The position numbers and the translations under genes are program-made. The notes beneath the pieces were generated by a model, which was given only the letters and a program-made list of their open reading frames with translations, was not told the origin of the DNA and made no database searches. From Thioalkalivibrio nitratireducens DSM 14787 (GTDB lineage: Bacteria > Pseudomonadota > Gammaproteobacteria > Ectothiorhodospirales > Ectothiorhodospiraceae), in assembly GCF_000321415.2 (NCBI RefSeq), contig NC_019902.2:3038001-3102000 (forward strand): 64,000 nucleotides of DNA. The letters run 5' to 3'. Position 1 is the stretch's first letter; every line of letters starts with the position of its first letter. This document shows positions 44,956 to 54,473 of the stretch, piece after piece.

Positions 44956-45369
44956 ATGACCGAGCGACCGACGCTGACCCTCTCGTCCCTGGATCTGCAC
45001 CGCATCGAGCAGCTGCTGGATGCCCTGTCGCACGACGCGCTGAAGGCGCACGCATCCCTGCTGGAAGAACTCGAAAGGGCCAACGTGGTAGAACCTGGCG
45101 ACGTGCCATCCACCGTGGTCACGATGAATTCCACCGTTCGTTTCCGAACCGAACCGGACGGCAAGGAGTTCGAGCGCACGCTGGTCTACCCCGCGGGGTT
45201 CGACGGCAGTCCGGAAAAGGTGTCAGTGCTGGCCCCCATCGGCAGCGCGATGCTGGGGCTCTCGGTCGGCGACAGCATCGAGTGGCCGGCGCCACGCGGC
45301 GGCACGATGACTGTGCGAATCATGGAGATCCTCTACCAGCCCGAGTCCTCGGGCGAGTTCCACCGCTGA
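44956..45369 (+). CDS. rnk: Regulator of nucleoside diphosphate kinase (GreA/B-like)
   Basis: 137 residues. Rnk has an N-terminal coiled coil (LDLHRIEQLLDALSHDALKA, about 10-45) and a C-terminal GreA/GreB-type domain (VVTMNSTVRFRTEPDGKEF, SVLAPIGSAMLGLSVGDSIEW). It binds RNA polymerase near the secondary channel and lacks the acidic tip of Gre factors. Weak GAGG about 12 nt upstream of the ATG. Apparently governed by the leader terminator just upstream. Confidence 0.92.
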   Translation: MTERPTLTLSSLDLHRIEQLLDALSHDALKAHASLLEELERANVVEPGDVPSTVVTMNSTVRFRTEPDGKEFERTLVYPAGFDGSPEKVSVLAPIGSAMLGLSVGDSIEWPAPRGGTMTVRIMEILYQPESSGEFHR

Positions 45370-45489
45370 CGCCCCCCGGGGCCAGACGTCAGTCCGGCGG
45401 GATCTGCATCGGGCCTCGATGGACCTCCCGCAGGTACCGGACACGGGCGCCCCCCGGGACTGCAATCGTCGGGAACCGACGGCCCGCCG

Positions 45490-46518
45490 TCAGAAGCGCA
45501 TCTCGGTAGCCAGCCCCAGCGCCCAGGCCTCGCGCCGGTCTGGATCGTCGTCTTCACGCGGCCAGAAGTAACCGAGGATCACCTCGCCCAGCAGCCAGTC
45601 GCGGTAGACCGGCCGCCGGTAGATCCCACGAACCCCGTACTCCCGCACGCTCACATCGTAGTCCGTCTCGCCGTTCGCCAGCACGTCAAGGGACAACTCC
45701 CGCTGTTTGGGAAACGTCTTCAGCGTGCCCAGGGCCGTGGCCCAGGCGACACCATCCGTCTCGGTGCTGAAAGTGGCCGAGTTGCGCCATCGAAAGCCGA
45801 AATCGTCGGCAAACGCATAGCCATAGTCCAGGGCGGTGGTCGAACCCAGACCGTCACGGACTGCCAGGAAGATCGTCTCGGTGAACTCCAACCTCGACTG
45901 CTCGGTCGGCCACCAGTCCTTCTGGTACCGGGCCTGGCTGTACAACTTGTAACCACCGCGAACCCCCGCCCGCAGACTGACGTTGTCGCGCAGGAAATAG
46001 CCGATCCCGGCAAAGAACGTGGAGTCGTCCGTGCGACTCTCCGGCAACAGCAGCTGCGCGCGCCGGAAGGTATCCGGCTGGTCGGTCACCAGCTCGGCCT
46101 CGTTGTCGCGCCCAAGGAACACGAAGGCACGCTCGTTGACATTGGGCATCGTGACGTCGAGCCGAAAACGCACCCGGGCCTTGAAGCCTTCGTCCTCACG
46201 CTGCAGCCCCCGAACGTAGACGCTACCGCTGACCTCCCCCCCGGATTCATCGAAAGGCTTGTCACCGAACCAGCCGTCGACCCCCCGCACCAGCCAGTTC
46301 GCGGTCGTATCGACGCCGCGACGGGTCGTCTCCAGCCATTCCAGCCGAGGCCCGTCGCCCTCCGCTCGCCGAGGCTCCACGACTTCGGAATCCGCCATCG
46401 GCTCGACACTGTTCGCCGCGCTCTCGTCGGTGTCATCGTCGGGGGTATCACCCAGTACCGGCGCGGCCAGGAACAGGCCAATCGCCATACCCAAGACCCA
46501 CTTCTGCATGCTCAGCAT
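45490..46518 (-). CDS. Putative outer-membrane beta-barrel protein
   Basis: 342 residues from ATG 46518, with GAGGG upstream; an ATG three codons in is possible. Signal peptide (about 4-27, ending PVLG), a short acidic linker, then many alternating amphipathic strands (SGSVYVRGLQREDEGFKARV, SLRAGVRGGYKLYSQARY) ending in a terminal strand TEMRF, with the C-terminal Phe typical of Omp85-inserted barrels. I do not recognise a family or substrate. Convergent with rnk. Confidence 0.7.
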   Translation of the reverse strand: MLSMQKWVLGMAIGLFLAAPVLGDTPDDDTDESAANSVEPMADSEVVEPRRAEGDGPRLEWLETTRRGVDTTANWLVRGVDGWFGDKPFDESGGEVSGSVYVRGLQREDEGFKARVRFRLDVTMPNVNERAFVFLGRDNEAELVTDQPDTFRRAQLLLPESRTDDSTFFAGIGYFLRDNVSLRAGVRGGYKLYSQARYQKDWWPTEQSRLEFTETIFLAVRDGLGSTTALDYGYAFADDFGFRWRNSATFSTETDGVAWATALGTLKTFPKQRELSLDVLANGETDYDVSVREYGVRGIYRRPVYRDWLLGEVILGYFWPREDDDPDRREAWALGLATEMRF

Positions 46519-47032
46519 CCACCGCCCTCGTTCAGAACCACGCCGCTCCATTCATCATCGCGTGGAGCGAAGCCTTCAGCCGCGCGCACAATACAGCGGG
46601 ACGTGGCGACCCATAGGGCATTGATCCACCGCACTGAATCTGGACTACTCGCTGCGCTCGCCCTATGCGGGCCAGCCTGCGCCTGTTCAACGCGCCACGC
46701 GCGTTAGTCGCGCTGCGCTCGCAATGACAGGAACCCTTGGTCGACGTGTCTCTGGGGACGGCACACGGTACACAGCGAACGCCTGCGGGTCGGGTGTCCC
46801 CGGGTTTCGCGGGCCTGCAAACACTCACCTCTTGAGAAACACTCATGGCTGTCCGCGTTCCGGCTCGAGCGCTATTCTGACCCACGCCGCCCCTCGAGCG
46901 ATAGTCTCGCCCCCGCAAACGGCATGTCAGCCTGAACCGGGCACATGGTTCGTCCCAACCCGATCTCCGCTTGAACGCCGACCGTCGGGACTGGCAGCAG
47001 CACTACGTTCGCCATCGCCGTTCCTGCGCCCT
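46519..47032. other. Non-coding interval with REP-like palindromic fragments
   Basis: 514 bp without a believable gene. It contains a perfect AACGCGC-CAC-GCGCGTT hairpin near 46689-46705. Next to it (46708-46730) is GTCGCGCTGCGCTCGCAATG, like the dispersed TCATTGCGAGC repeats of many genomes. A related CTCGCTGCGCTCG occurs at 46648-46660. The remainder, up to 47032, shows nothing I can name. Confidence 0.4.
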
Positions 47033-50000
47033 TCATCCCGACTCCGGAGGCGGCGGATAGCAGCGGTCGAACGCCTGCACCGGCAACGGCTCCGAGAACA
47101 GGAATCCCTGCATCCACCGGCAGCCATGGGCGATCAGAAACTCGCGCTGCCCCGGGGTCTCGACGCCCTCTGCGATCACCTGCATGCCCAGGTCACGGGC
47201 CACCGAGATGGCTGCCAGCGCGATCGCCGCATCGTCCGGGTCGTCCGGAAGATCCCGGACGAAAGAACGGTCGAGCTTGAGGCGGTCGAGCGGCAGCCGC
47301 TTCAGGTAGGCGAGGCTTGAGTAGCCGGTACCGAAATCATCCAGCGCCAGCTTCAGGCCCATCCCCGTCAGCGTCTGCAGCCGCCGGCTCAGCGACGGCG
47401 AACCGTCCATCAGCGCACTCTCGGTGATCTCGAGTTCGATCCGGGAGGGATCGGCACCGGTCTCGGCGATGATCCGTGCGACCTTGTCGGCGAAATCGGG
47501 CCGTGCAAACTGCAGCGCCGAGATGTTGACCGCCACGGACAGGTGCCGGTGACCCTGCTCACGCCAGCGCGCCTGCTGCTTGAATACCGTGCGCATGACC
47601 CAGTCGCCGATCGGGATGATGAGCCCCGATTCCTCGGCGACCGGGATGAACTCGCCCGGCAGCATCGAACCGTGTTCCGGATGTTGCCAGCGCAGCAATG
47701 CCTCGACACCAACCAGAACCAGGGTCTCGGCATCGAACTGCGGCTGAAAGTGCATCGTAAACTCGTTGCGGTCGAGCGCCCGCCGCAGCCCGCTCCCCAC
47801 CCGCAGGCGTCTCAGCACCCGCACGTTCATCTCCTGCACGAAGAACTGGAAGGTGTTGCGCCCGGCGTCCTTGGCACTGTACATCGCCGTGTCGGCGTGT
47901 TGCAGCAGGGTATCGACATCCGCGCCGTCGGCCGGGTGGACCGCAATACCGACACTGGCCGACAGCGTCAGTTCGTGGCCGTCCACGACCATTGGGCGCG
48001 CCAGCACATCCAGCATCTTGCGGGCGACCGTACCGGCGTCGTGGGGTCGTGCAAGCCGCGGCAACAAGGCCACGAACTCGTCTCCCCCGAGCCGAGCCAG
48101 CAGATCCTCTTTACGCATGCACGACTGCAGACGATGTCCTGTCTCGGCCAGCAGTCCGTCGCCGACGCGATGACCCAGCGAATCGTTCACCGTCTTGAAC
48201 TGGTCGAGGTCCAGGAACAGCACCGCCAGGCAATCGCCGTGGCGTTGCGCGATATCCAGCGCCGAGCGTGCACGCATTGCCCAGAGGTTTCGATTCAGCA
48301 AACCGGTCAGCCCGTCGTAATGGGCCAGTCGCTGAATGTCCGTTTCGGCGCGTCGAGCCTCCGTTACATCCTGTGCGGTACCCAGCACCCGCTGCAGACG
48401 CCCGCCCTTCCACTCACCCTCGACGACGACATGAACGATCGACGACGCACCCGGATTCCGCAGTCCACAATCCAGCTCGACCGCGTCAGGGGTCGTGTGC
48501 AGTCGTTCGATCGCTTCCTTCAGGCGCCTCGCATCGCCGGGTTCGAATGCAGCCAGCAGATGCCGCAGTTCGAAGCGTTCCATGTCCGGCAGCGGGACCA
48601 GCGCCCGCAATCCGTCCGAGCACCGCAGCAATCCATCCTCCGCCTCCTGTTCCCAGCTGCCGAGATGGGCGATCCGCTGGGCTCGTGCCAACGCATCCTG
48701 CTGATCCCTAAGGCTCCACGTGGTTCTGGCCAGTTCGGCGGTGCGCTGCTCTACCAGCGTCCCGATCCTCCGTGCCTGGCCGGAGGTCATCAGCAGAAAG
48801 GCTCCGAGCAGGCCGGTGGAAAACAGGCCAAAGGTCAAAGTGGCATAGGCAACCCATGTGCGTCGTTCCCGGAGAAACGCATCGTCGGCCACCACGCGCA
48901 GTTCCCACTGCCGTCCCGCAAACGCAATCGGGAACGTCGACGAGAGCGGGCCAGTCTCGGGCGCTTCGGCGCCGCAGATGTCCGGTCCCGTGAGGCGCCG
49001 GTTGCCGGGGGCGGCATCGCGATCCATCAGGCACGCCCGGAGACTTCGCGCGAGCGAATCCCCGATCACCGCATCCATCAGGTCATCCATCCGGAAGGCT
49101 CCGCTCACCAGTCCGGGTTGACCACCGGCGACCCCGGAGACGGCGTGGTAGATCACCACGCCCCGCTGAGCCGCGCGCTCCTGCGTCAGCAGGAACGGCT
49201 CACTTGCGATCGGGCGGCCCTCCGTCAGCGCGGCGGCGATTGCTTCGCGCGCGGGCGAAAACGACGCCGGATTCAGCCCGAGCACGCCGCGATTGCCTTC
49301 ACGCGGCTCCACATGCAGGATCGGAAAATACACCTCTGCTTCCGCGGCGGGCGCAACGCGCACCGCGGCATCTGTCAGGCGGTCCAGCACGCGGTACCCC
49401 GGGATCGATTGCGACACCGCCCGTTCGAACTCCGCACGTTCATCCGCACGCACGCTCGGGTTCCACGTGAAGTTCTGGGTACCCGGGTGGCGATCGAGCA
49501 TCGGCAGGACAAACCGCCGGAACTCAGCGGCGGTGTGTGCGGGATCGTGGCCGACGAGGCGCTCGATCGCGACGATCATGTCGATCTGGGCATCGAGCCG
49601 TTTGGCCGTCAGAGTGGCGACACCCTCGGCCTCGCGCCCGAACTGCTGCTCGATGCGGCGCTGCTCCGAGTCCCGAATCCCCTGGAACGCGAACATCGTC
49701 AGGGCCAGGGTGACCAGCAGCGGCAGGGCCACCGTGAACAGCCGGGGCCGCCACACCGGCCGCGGCCGCCCGAACAGCACGAACATCAGCGGAGCGGCGA
49801 CCATCACGCCCAGGCTGTCTCCGAGCCACCAATTCCACCAACTGAAGAACGCATCCGGCAAGCCGATCACGCCACTGAACATCAGCGCCGGCACCGCCAC
49901 CGACGCACTAACCAGGCAGCTCACGGGCGCGACCACCAGCAGAAACAGCGTGATGCTGCGGCCGGCATCGAGAGGGTTCGGGAAACCGATCAGGCGCTGG

Positions 50001-50293
50001 GCCAGCCAGTACCCGAACAGCGCCTGCGCGGTCGCGCCAACCGGAGCGGCCGCAAGGATCGCCAAGCTGTGCACCCCGGCATCCTCGCTGGCCAGCAGCT
50101 GCACCATCGCGGCCCCGGCGGCCCCCCCCGGCCACACGCCCGTCCCAAAGATCAGCATGGCCGACAGTGCAATTCCGGCAGGCGGAAACACCTGCGACAC
50201 CGAATAGGGCGGCACCGCGACCTGGAGTGCGACCCATCCCGCAATCGCATACGCCGCCGCCAACGCGATCGAGCCGGAAACCGAGACGCGCAT
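47033..50293 (-). CDS. MASE1-CHASE-PAS-GGDEF-EAL cyclic-di-GMP protein
   Basis: 1086 residues from ATG 50293 (MRVSVSGSIALAAAY). Eight or so N-terminal helices form a MASE1 sensor (about 1-290). A periplasmic CHASE domain follows (about 300-520) and is closed by a membrane helix near residue 550. Then come a PAS segment ending VLGTAQDVTE, a GGDEF domain and an EAL domain. The active-site RLGGDEF and the inhibitory I-site RKED five residues before it are intact. The EAL domain has VEALLRW, EITESALMD, DDFGTGYSS and EGVET, so both making and breaking cyclic di-GMP look possible. Single gene. Confidence 0.93.
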   Translation of the reverse strand: MRVSVSGSIALAAAYAIAGWVALQVAVPPYSVSQVFPPAGIALSAMLIFGTGVWPGGAAGAAMVQLLASEDAGVHSLAILAAAPVGATAQALFGYWLAQRLIGFPNPLDAGRSITLFLLVVAPVSCLVSASVAVPALMFSGVIGLPDAFFSWWNWWLGDSLGVMVAAPLMFVLFGRPRPVWRPRLFTVALPLLVTLALTMFAFQGIRDSEQRRIEQQFGREAEGVATLTAKRLDAQIDMIVAIERLVGHDPAHTAAEFRRFVLPMLDRHPGTQNFTWNPSVRADERAEFERAVSQSIPGYRVLDRLTDAAVRVAPAAEAEVYFPILHVEPREGNRGVLGLNPASFSPAREAIAAALTEGRPIASEPFLLTQERAAQRGVVIYHAVSGVAGGQPGLVSGAFRMDDLMDAVIGDSLARSLRACLMDRDAAPGNRRLTGPDICGAEAPETGPLSSTFPIAFAGRQWELRVVADDAFLRERRTWVAYATLTFGLFSTGLLGAFLLMTSGQARRIGTLVEQRTAELARTTWSLRDQQDALARAQRIAHLGSWEQEAEDGLLRCSDGLRALVPLPDMERFELRHLLAAFEPGDARRLKEAIERLHTTPDAVELDCGLRNPGASSIVHVVVEGEWKGGRLQRVLGTAQDVTEARRAETDIQRLAHYDGLTGLLNRNLWAMRARSALDIAQRHGDCLAVLFLDLDQFKTVNDSLGHRVGDGLLAETGHRLQSCMRKEDLLARLGGDEFVALLPRLARPHDAGTVARKMLDVLARPMVVDGHELTLSASVGIAVHPADGADVDTLLQHADTAMYSAKDAGRNTFQFFVQEMNVRVLRRLRVGSGLRRALDRNEFTMHFQPQFDAETLVLVGVEALLRWQHPEHGSMLPGEFIPVAEESGLIIPIGDWVMRTVFKQQARWREQGHRHLSVAVNISALQFARPDFADKVARIIAETGADPSRIELEITESALMDGSPSLSRRLQTLTGMGLKLALDDFGTGYSSLAYLKRLPLDRLKLDRSFVRDLPDDPDDAAIALAAISVARDLGMQVIAEGVETPGQREFLIAHGCRWMQGFLFSEPLPVQAFDRCYPPPPESG

Positions 50294-50411
50294 CAGTGGA
50301 TTATGGCCGCATCGGCGCGGCAAGCGTAAGCTGCAGCCCAGCGGCCATCGCCGATTCCGGTCCTTCGGAACGCAGGGTGCCGGTTCCCTGGCAGGCTGCC
50401 CGGGCCGCGTT

Positions 50412-50750
50412 TCACCCGCCTGCTGCCCGGCCACCCCCGGGCCCGCCGCTGCCCGGTGGCACCCAGACGTTGCGCAGCGGCTGGTGAGCGCGTTCCGGCA
50501 AATCGCGGGAAAAGCGCAGTTCAATGCCGCCCGCAGTGCGTACCCCGACGATCCTCCCCCGGCGGACCCGGTACAGCCGCGCGACGTCGCTGCAGCCGCG
50601 CACGAACGCGGACGGCGGATCCCCGCGCAGCACGCGCGCCCGCCCGTCGTTCAGGTCGATCACGAAGCGTACGCGCACGTGCATCAGGAACACCGCGAAC
50701 ACCGCCGCCATCGCCAGCAGCACCCCGATCAGCGCAAGTAACGCGGTCAC
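50412..50750 (-). CDS. Small membrane-anchored protein, DUF3634-like
   Basis: 112 residues from GTG 50750. One N-terminal membrane helix (about 2-24), then a domain with DLNDGRARVLRGDPPSAFVRGC and ELRFSRDLPERAHQPLRNVW, which matches my memory of DUF3634. Gly/Pro-rich tail. Function unknown. No strong ribosome-binding site is visible, so the start is uncertain. Confidence 0.65.
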   Translation of the reverse strand: MTALLALIGVLLAMAAVFAVFLMHVRVRFVIDLNDGRARVLRGDPPSAFVRGCSDVARLYRVRRGRIVGVRTAGGIELRFSRDLPERAHQPLRNVWVPPGSGGPGGGRAAGG

Positions 50751-50799
50751 GAGGCGCCAGCCCTGCGGAGCTGGGAAATTCGGCGGCGGGAACGAGCCA

Positions 50800-51867
50800 T
50801 CAACGGACTTCGCCGCTGGCCGCCGGCTGCGCGCAGCGGAGCACCTCGCGCAGCCTGCCGAACTTGCGCCGGTACTGGGAAGGGGTCAACTTCACCGCGC
50901 GCTTGAACAGACGGATGAAGAAACTGGCGTCTTCGTATCCAAGATCCTGGGCGATCGCCTCCACCGGAGCCCGGGTCGCTTCGAGCATCTGCTTGGCCTC
51001 CTCGATGCGGACAGCATGCACGTACTGGATCGGCGTCATCCCGGTCGCCTTCTGAAATCGCCGCACCAGCGAGCGTTCGGACAGCCCGGCGATGCGCGCC
51101 ATGGCCGCGACCGGCGCCGGCGCATTGTAATGCGTCGCCGCCCAGACCTGGCACTTGGCGACCACGGCATCCTCCGTCTGCCGGCTCGCCGAGAGCCGCG
51201 CGAACGGCTGCTGGCCGACATGGTGCCAGTCAATCAGGTAGATCCGCGCGAGTTGCATCGCCGCATCAACCCCGGCGACCCGGGCGATCAGGAACAGGCC
51301 GAGATCGAGCCATGACGATCCCCCACCCGCCATGATCAGGCGCTGCCCCTCGCCCGCTGCCACCAGCGAGCGCTGACGCTGTACACGCACCTCGGGGAAG
51401 CGCGTCGCCAGCGCATCGCAATACGCCCAGTGGGTGGTGGCATCCTCGCCGTCCAGCAACCCCGCCTCGGCCAGCAACAGCGCACCGGAGCAGGCAGCGG
51501 CGAGAATCGAGCCCTGGCGGTAACACGCCCTGAGCCAGTCGATCTCCCGATCGAACCGCCCGGCGAGTGAAGTCGTCGGGGCCACGAGAATCTCGGGGAT
51601 GCAGACGAGATCCGGGGCGGACGTCTCGCCCAGCACCGCATCCGGCACCACGGTCACACCGTTCGCAACGCCGAATGGCTCGTTTCGTGCGGCCACGATC
51701 CGCGGCATAACCAGCGCCGCGCCGGGTGTGCCGCTGACGATCATCCCCCAGTCCCGCCCCGCCGAGTGAAACAGGTCGTTCAGGCCGTACATCACCGACG
51801 CCGTGGCCTCGGGGAACGCGAGGATCGCCGCGGTGACGGGCGTAGAGGCCTCGGGCGCGGCACTCAT
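50800..51867 (-). CDS. GlxA-type transcriptional regulator (DJ-1/PfpI plus AraC)
   Basis: 355 residues from ATG 51867. N-terminal DJ-1/PfpI-like domain (about 10-185) with the cysteine elbow AACSGALLLAEAG, then an AraC DNA-binding domain with two HTH motifs (about 255-340; ARIAGLSERSLVRRFQKATG and AIAQDLGYEDASFFIRLFK). Divergent from the TPR gene with a 210-bp intergenic region, the likely target (inference). Effector unknown. Confidence 0.9.
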   Translation of the reverse strand: MSAAPEASTPVTAAILAFPEATASVMYGLNDLFHSAGRDWGMIVSGTPGAALVMPRIVAARNEPFGVANGVTVVPDAVLGETSAPDLVCIPEILVAPTTSLAGRFDREIDWLRACYRQGSILAAACSGALLLAEAGLLDGEDATTHWAYCDALATRFPEVRVQRQRSLVAAGEGQRLIMAGGGSSWLDLGLFLIARVAGVDAAMQLARIYLIDWHHVGQQPFARLSASRQTEDAVVAKCQVWAATHYNAPAPVAAMARIAGLSERSLVRRFQKATGMTPIQYVHAVRIEEAKQMLEATRAPVEAIAQDLGYEDASFFIRLFKRAVKLTPSQYRRKFGRLREVLRCAQPAASGEVR

Positions 51868-52077
51868 GGCGGAAACGTCCTGCTCCTGTCCGAATTGGCC
51901 ACTGGGATTCGCCCCTACCCCCGCTACGATGGATTCCACGGCCATTCTCGATCGTGTGGGAAACCGGCCGACCCGCGGATCTGGCGGGAAACGGAAGCGG
52001 GCCGCAGCCAGCACACCCCACACCACGGTCTCCACACGATCGCCGCTGCCGGCCGGCGCCGGCCTGGAGAAACCACC

Positions 52078-53406
52078 ATGAAACAGACCGACCTGCTTGG
52101 CAACCCTGCCACTGGGACCACCGACGCAGCCCTGCTGCACTACACGCAAGCACTGCACGAGCTGCATTGCTGGCGCGCCGACCCGGTCGCGACCATCGAA
52201 ACGGCGATCGCGGAGGCCCCGGAGTTCGCGATGGCGCAGCTGCTGCACGCCTGGCTGCACCTGCTCAGCACCGAGCCCGACGGCGTCGCGGTGGCGCGCG
52301 CCGACCTCGAACGAGTGCAGCAGTTGCCGCTGAACCACCGCGAGCGTGGCCATGCCGAGGCGGTCGCCGCGTTCGCGTCTGGCCACTGGCAGTGGGCCAC
52401 ACGCATCCTGGAAGACGTGTCGATCGACTACCCGCGCGACGCGCTGGCGCTGCAGGTGGGTCACCTCGGCGACTATCTGCGCGGCGACTCGCGCATGCTC
52501 CGGGACCGTGTCGCCCGGGTATTCGGCCGGTGGGGCAGCCGCGACCCGGGCTACCATGCGCTGCTGGCCATGTTCGCGTTCGGCTGCGAAGAAAACGGCG
52601 ACTACCGGCGCGCCGAGGACTTCGGCCGCCGTGCGCTGGACCTGGAGCCGGAGGATGCCTGGGCGCACCATGCGGTGGCCCACACGTTCGAGATGGAGGG
52701 CCGTGCCCGCATGGGCATCGAGTGGATGCGCGAACGCGAACGCTTCTGGGCCAACGACAACTTCCTCGCCATCCACAACTGGTGGCATCTGGCGCTGTTC
52801 CATCTCGACTTGAACGATGTCGACACAGCGCTGGCGTTGTTCGACGGCCCGATCCACGGCACCCACTCCAGGATCGCGGTCGACCTGATCGACGCCTCGG
52901 CCCTGCTTTGGCGACTGCAGCTACGCGGTGTGGACGTGCACAGCCGTTGGCAATCGCTGGCCGCAGCCTGGCGCGAGGTCGCGCACCCGGGCCTGTACGC
53001 GTTCAACGACTTCCACGCGATGATGGCGTGGGTCGGCAGCGGCGACGGCGAGCGAGCCGCGCGCTGGACCGCGGCCCAATCGACGCAGGATCGCGACCCG
53101 GCGGGTGAGCAAGCAAGCGATAACGCTGCAATCGCGGCATCGCTGGGCAAGCCGCTGCTCGAAGCGCTCGCGGCGTTCGGCCGCGGCGAATATGCGGCCG
53201 CGGCTGGATTGCTGCGCGACCTGCGGCCGGCTGCCCATCGCCTCGGTGGGAGCCACGCCCAGCGCGACGTGATCGACCTGACGCTGGTCGAGGCGGCCCG
53301 CACCGCCGGGCAGTTCCCGCTGGCCCGGGCACTGGTGGCCGAGCGCATCCACCTGAAACCCGACAGCGGCTGGAACCGGGATCTGGAACAGCGCATCGCC
53401 GCCTGA
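52078..53406 (+). CDS. TTC38-like tetratricopeptide protein
   Basis: 442 residues from ATG 52078 with GGAGAAACC upstream. Helical-repeat protein with TPR-like units along its length (for example GDYRRAEDFGRRALDLEPED and MAQLLHAWLHLLSTEPDG). The AHHAVAHTFEMEGRARMGIEWM and NWWHLALFHLD segments are typical of the family named after human TTC38. No catalytic residues are known. Divergent from a GlxA-type regulator, a pairing that suggests regulated expression. Confidence 0.8.
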   Translation: MKQTDLLGNPATGTTDAALLHYTQALHELHCWRADPVATIETAIAEAPEFAMAQLLHAWLHLLSTEPDGVAVARADLERVQQLPLNHRERGHAEAVAAFASGHWQWATRILEDVSIDYPRDALALQVGHLGDYLRGDSRMLRDRVARVFGRWGSRDPGYHALLAMFAFGCEENGDYRRAEDFGRRALDLEPEDAWAHHAVAHTFEMEGRARMGIEWMRERERFWANDNFLAIHNWWHLALFHLDLNDVDTALALFDGPIHGTHSRIAVDLIDASALLWRLQLRGVDVHSRWQSLAAAWREVAHPGLYAFNDFHAMMAWVGSGDGERAARWTAAQSTQDRDPAGEQASDNAAIAASLGKPLLEALAAFGRGEYAAAAGLLRDLRPAAHRLGGSHAQRDVIDLTLVEAARTAGQFPLARALVAERIHLKPDSGWNRDLEQRIAA

Positions 53407-53511
53407 ACGCGGTACCACGCGAGGGGTCCGTGCGGCCCCTCGTTGCCATTCCAGCGCCGGCGACGGGCCGGGATGCCGGGTCCACGGTAGACCGGAAGCC
53501 GCCCAGCGGCA

Positions 53512-54057
53512 TCAGGCTCCCGGCCGCAGCAGCGCCTCCAGTGCGACCTCGACGGTGCGATCCCCACAGGTGACCCAGGCGATTCCTTCCTGAATCGTGC
53601 ACTGAACGTTCATGTTCCTGGACGCCAGCGCGGCCAGGGTCTCGCCGGCCTCCTGGGACACCCGCAGCACCGTGAGGTTGCGCTGCCCGGACAGCAACAC
53701 GCCATGCTGGCGCCACCAGACGCCCACGGTACGGCCGTAGGCCAGCACCGTGACCTGCCGCGCCTGCCCGCAGGCCTTGCGGATGTCGCGCGCGTCCGGC
53801 GTTCCGACATCGACCCAGTGCGCGATCGAGCCGGTCGGGTCCGGGTCGAACAGGTCGGCCTCGTCTTCGGTGGACAATCCCCGGCCAAAGCGCAGGCTGT
53901 CGCTCGCGTACAGACAGAAGGCCAGCAGCCGCATCATCAGGCGCTCGTCGGTCTCGGACGGATGGCGTGCCAATGTCAGCACATGGCTGCCGTAATGCGA
54001 CCGGTCCATGTCGGCGACCTGGAGATCCACCTTGAAGATCGTCGCTTTCAGGGCCAT
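53512..54057 (-). CDS. yaeQ: YaeQ family protein
   Basis: 181 residues from ATG 54057 (MALKATIFKVDLQVADMD), the usual N-terminus. The open frame continues upstream to 54429 but without family sequence. PD-(D/E)XK-like fold with RHPSETDERLMMRLLAFCLYA and DPTGSIAHWVDVGTPDAR. Once proposed to suppress loss of RfaH; the function remains uncertain. Confidence 0.93.
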   Translation of the reverse strand: MALKATIFKVDLQVADMDRSHYGSHVLTLARHPSETDERLMMRLLAFCLYASDSLRFGRGLSTEDEADLFDPDPTGSIAHWVDVGTPDARDIRKACGQARQVTVLAYGRTVGVWWRQHGVLLSGQRNLTVLRVSQEAGETLAALASRNMNVQCTIQEGIAWVTCGDRTVEVALEALLRPGA

Positions 54058-54473
54058 GGGCTCGGGTCGCGGACTGGATCCATTGAGACGTGGGTGTCGA
54101 TCCGTAATGAAGGCCCGAAGTGTAACGCGAACAAGCAGCCACGGAAGAACACGTACATCCCGGAGAATGAAGTGACCGTGGGCGCCATGGATTGCATCCC
54201 AATCCATGAAAAATTCGGGATCGGCCAATATCTGCGCCAAGAAAACGCCATTTGGCACAACAGTTGCCATGCAATCCCTAGAGGGGCGGAAGAGCGCAGC
54301 GTCATGCGGCGTTCGGCGTTGGCGCTGCCCCGGTGCTCGCGGCAACCCCAGTGCCGGATGGCGGCCTTCGGCCTCGTCCGCCCTTCGCTTGGTGACGGTC
54401 GCGGATGCCCGCACCGGGGCCGGATCCACCTACGAATTGGCCCGGCGCATGCGCGCCTCGACGCGCGCGGCGG
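54058..54473. other. 416-bp interval without a supported gene
   Basis: The minus-strand frame in line with yaeQ stays open to 54429, but the extra sequence has no recognised domain, its candidate starts lack ribosome-binding sites, and yaeQ proteins normally begin at 54057. Nothing else recognised. Confidence 0.5.

Noticed and set aside
47543-50329. A 928-codon plus-strand frame opposite the GGDEF-EAL gene
   Set aside because: No domain and an Arg/Gln/His-rich composition; the minus strand encodes five recognisable domains.
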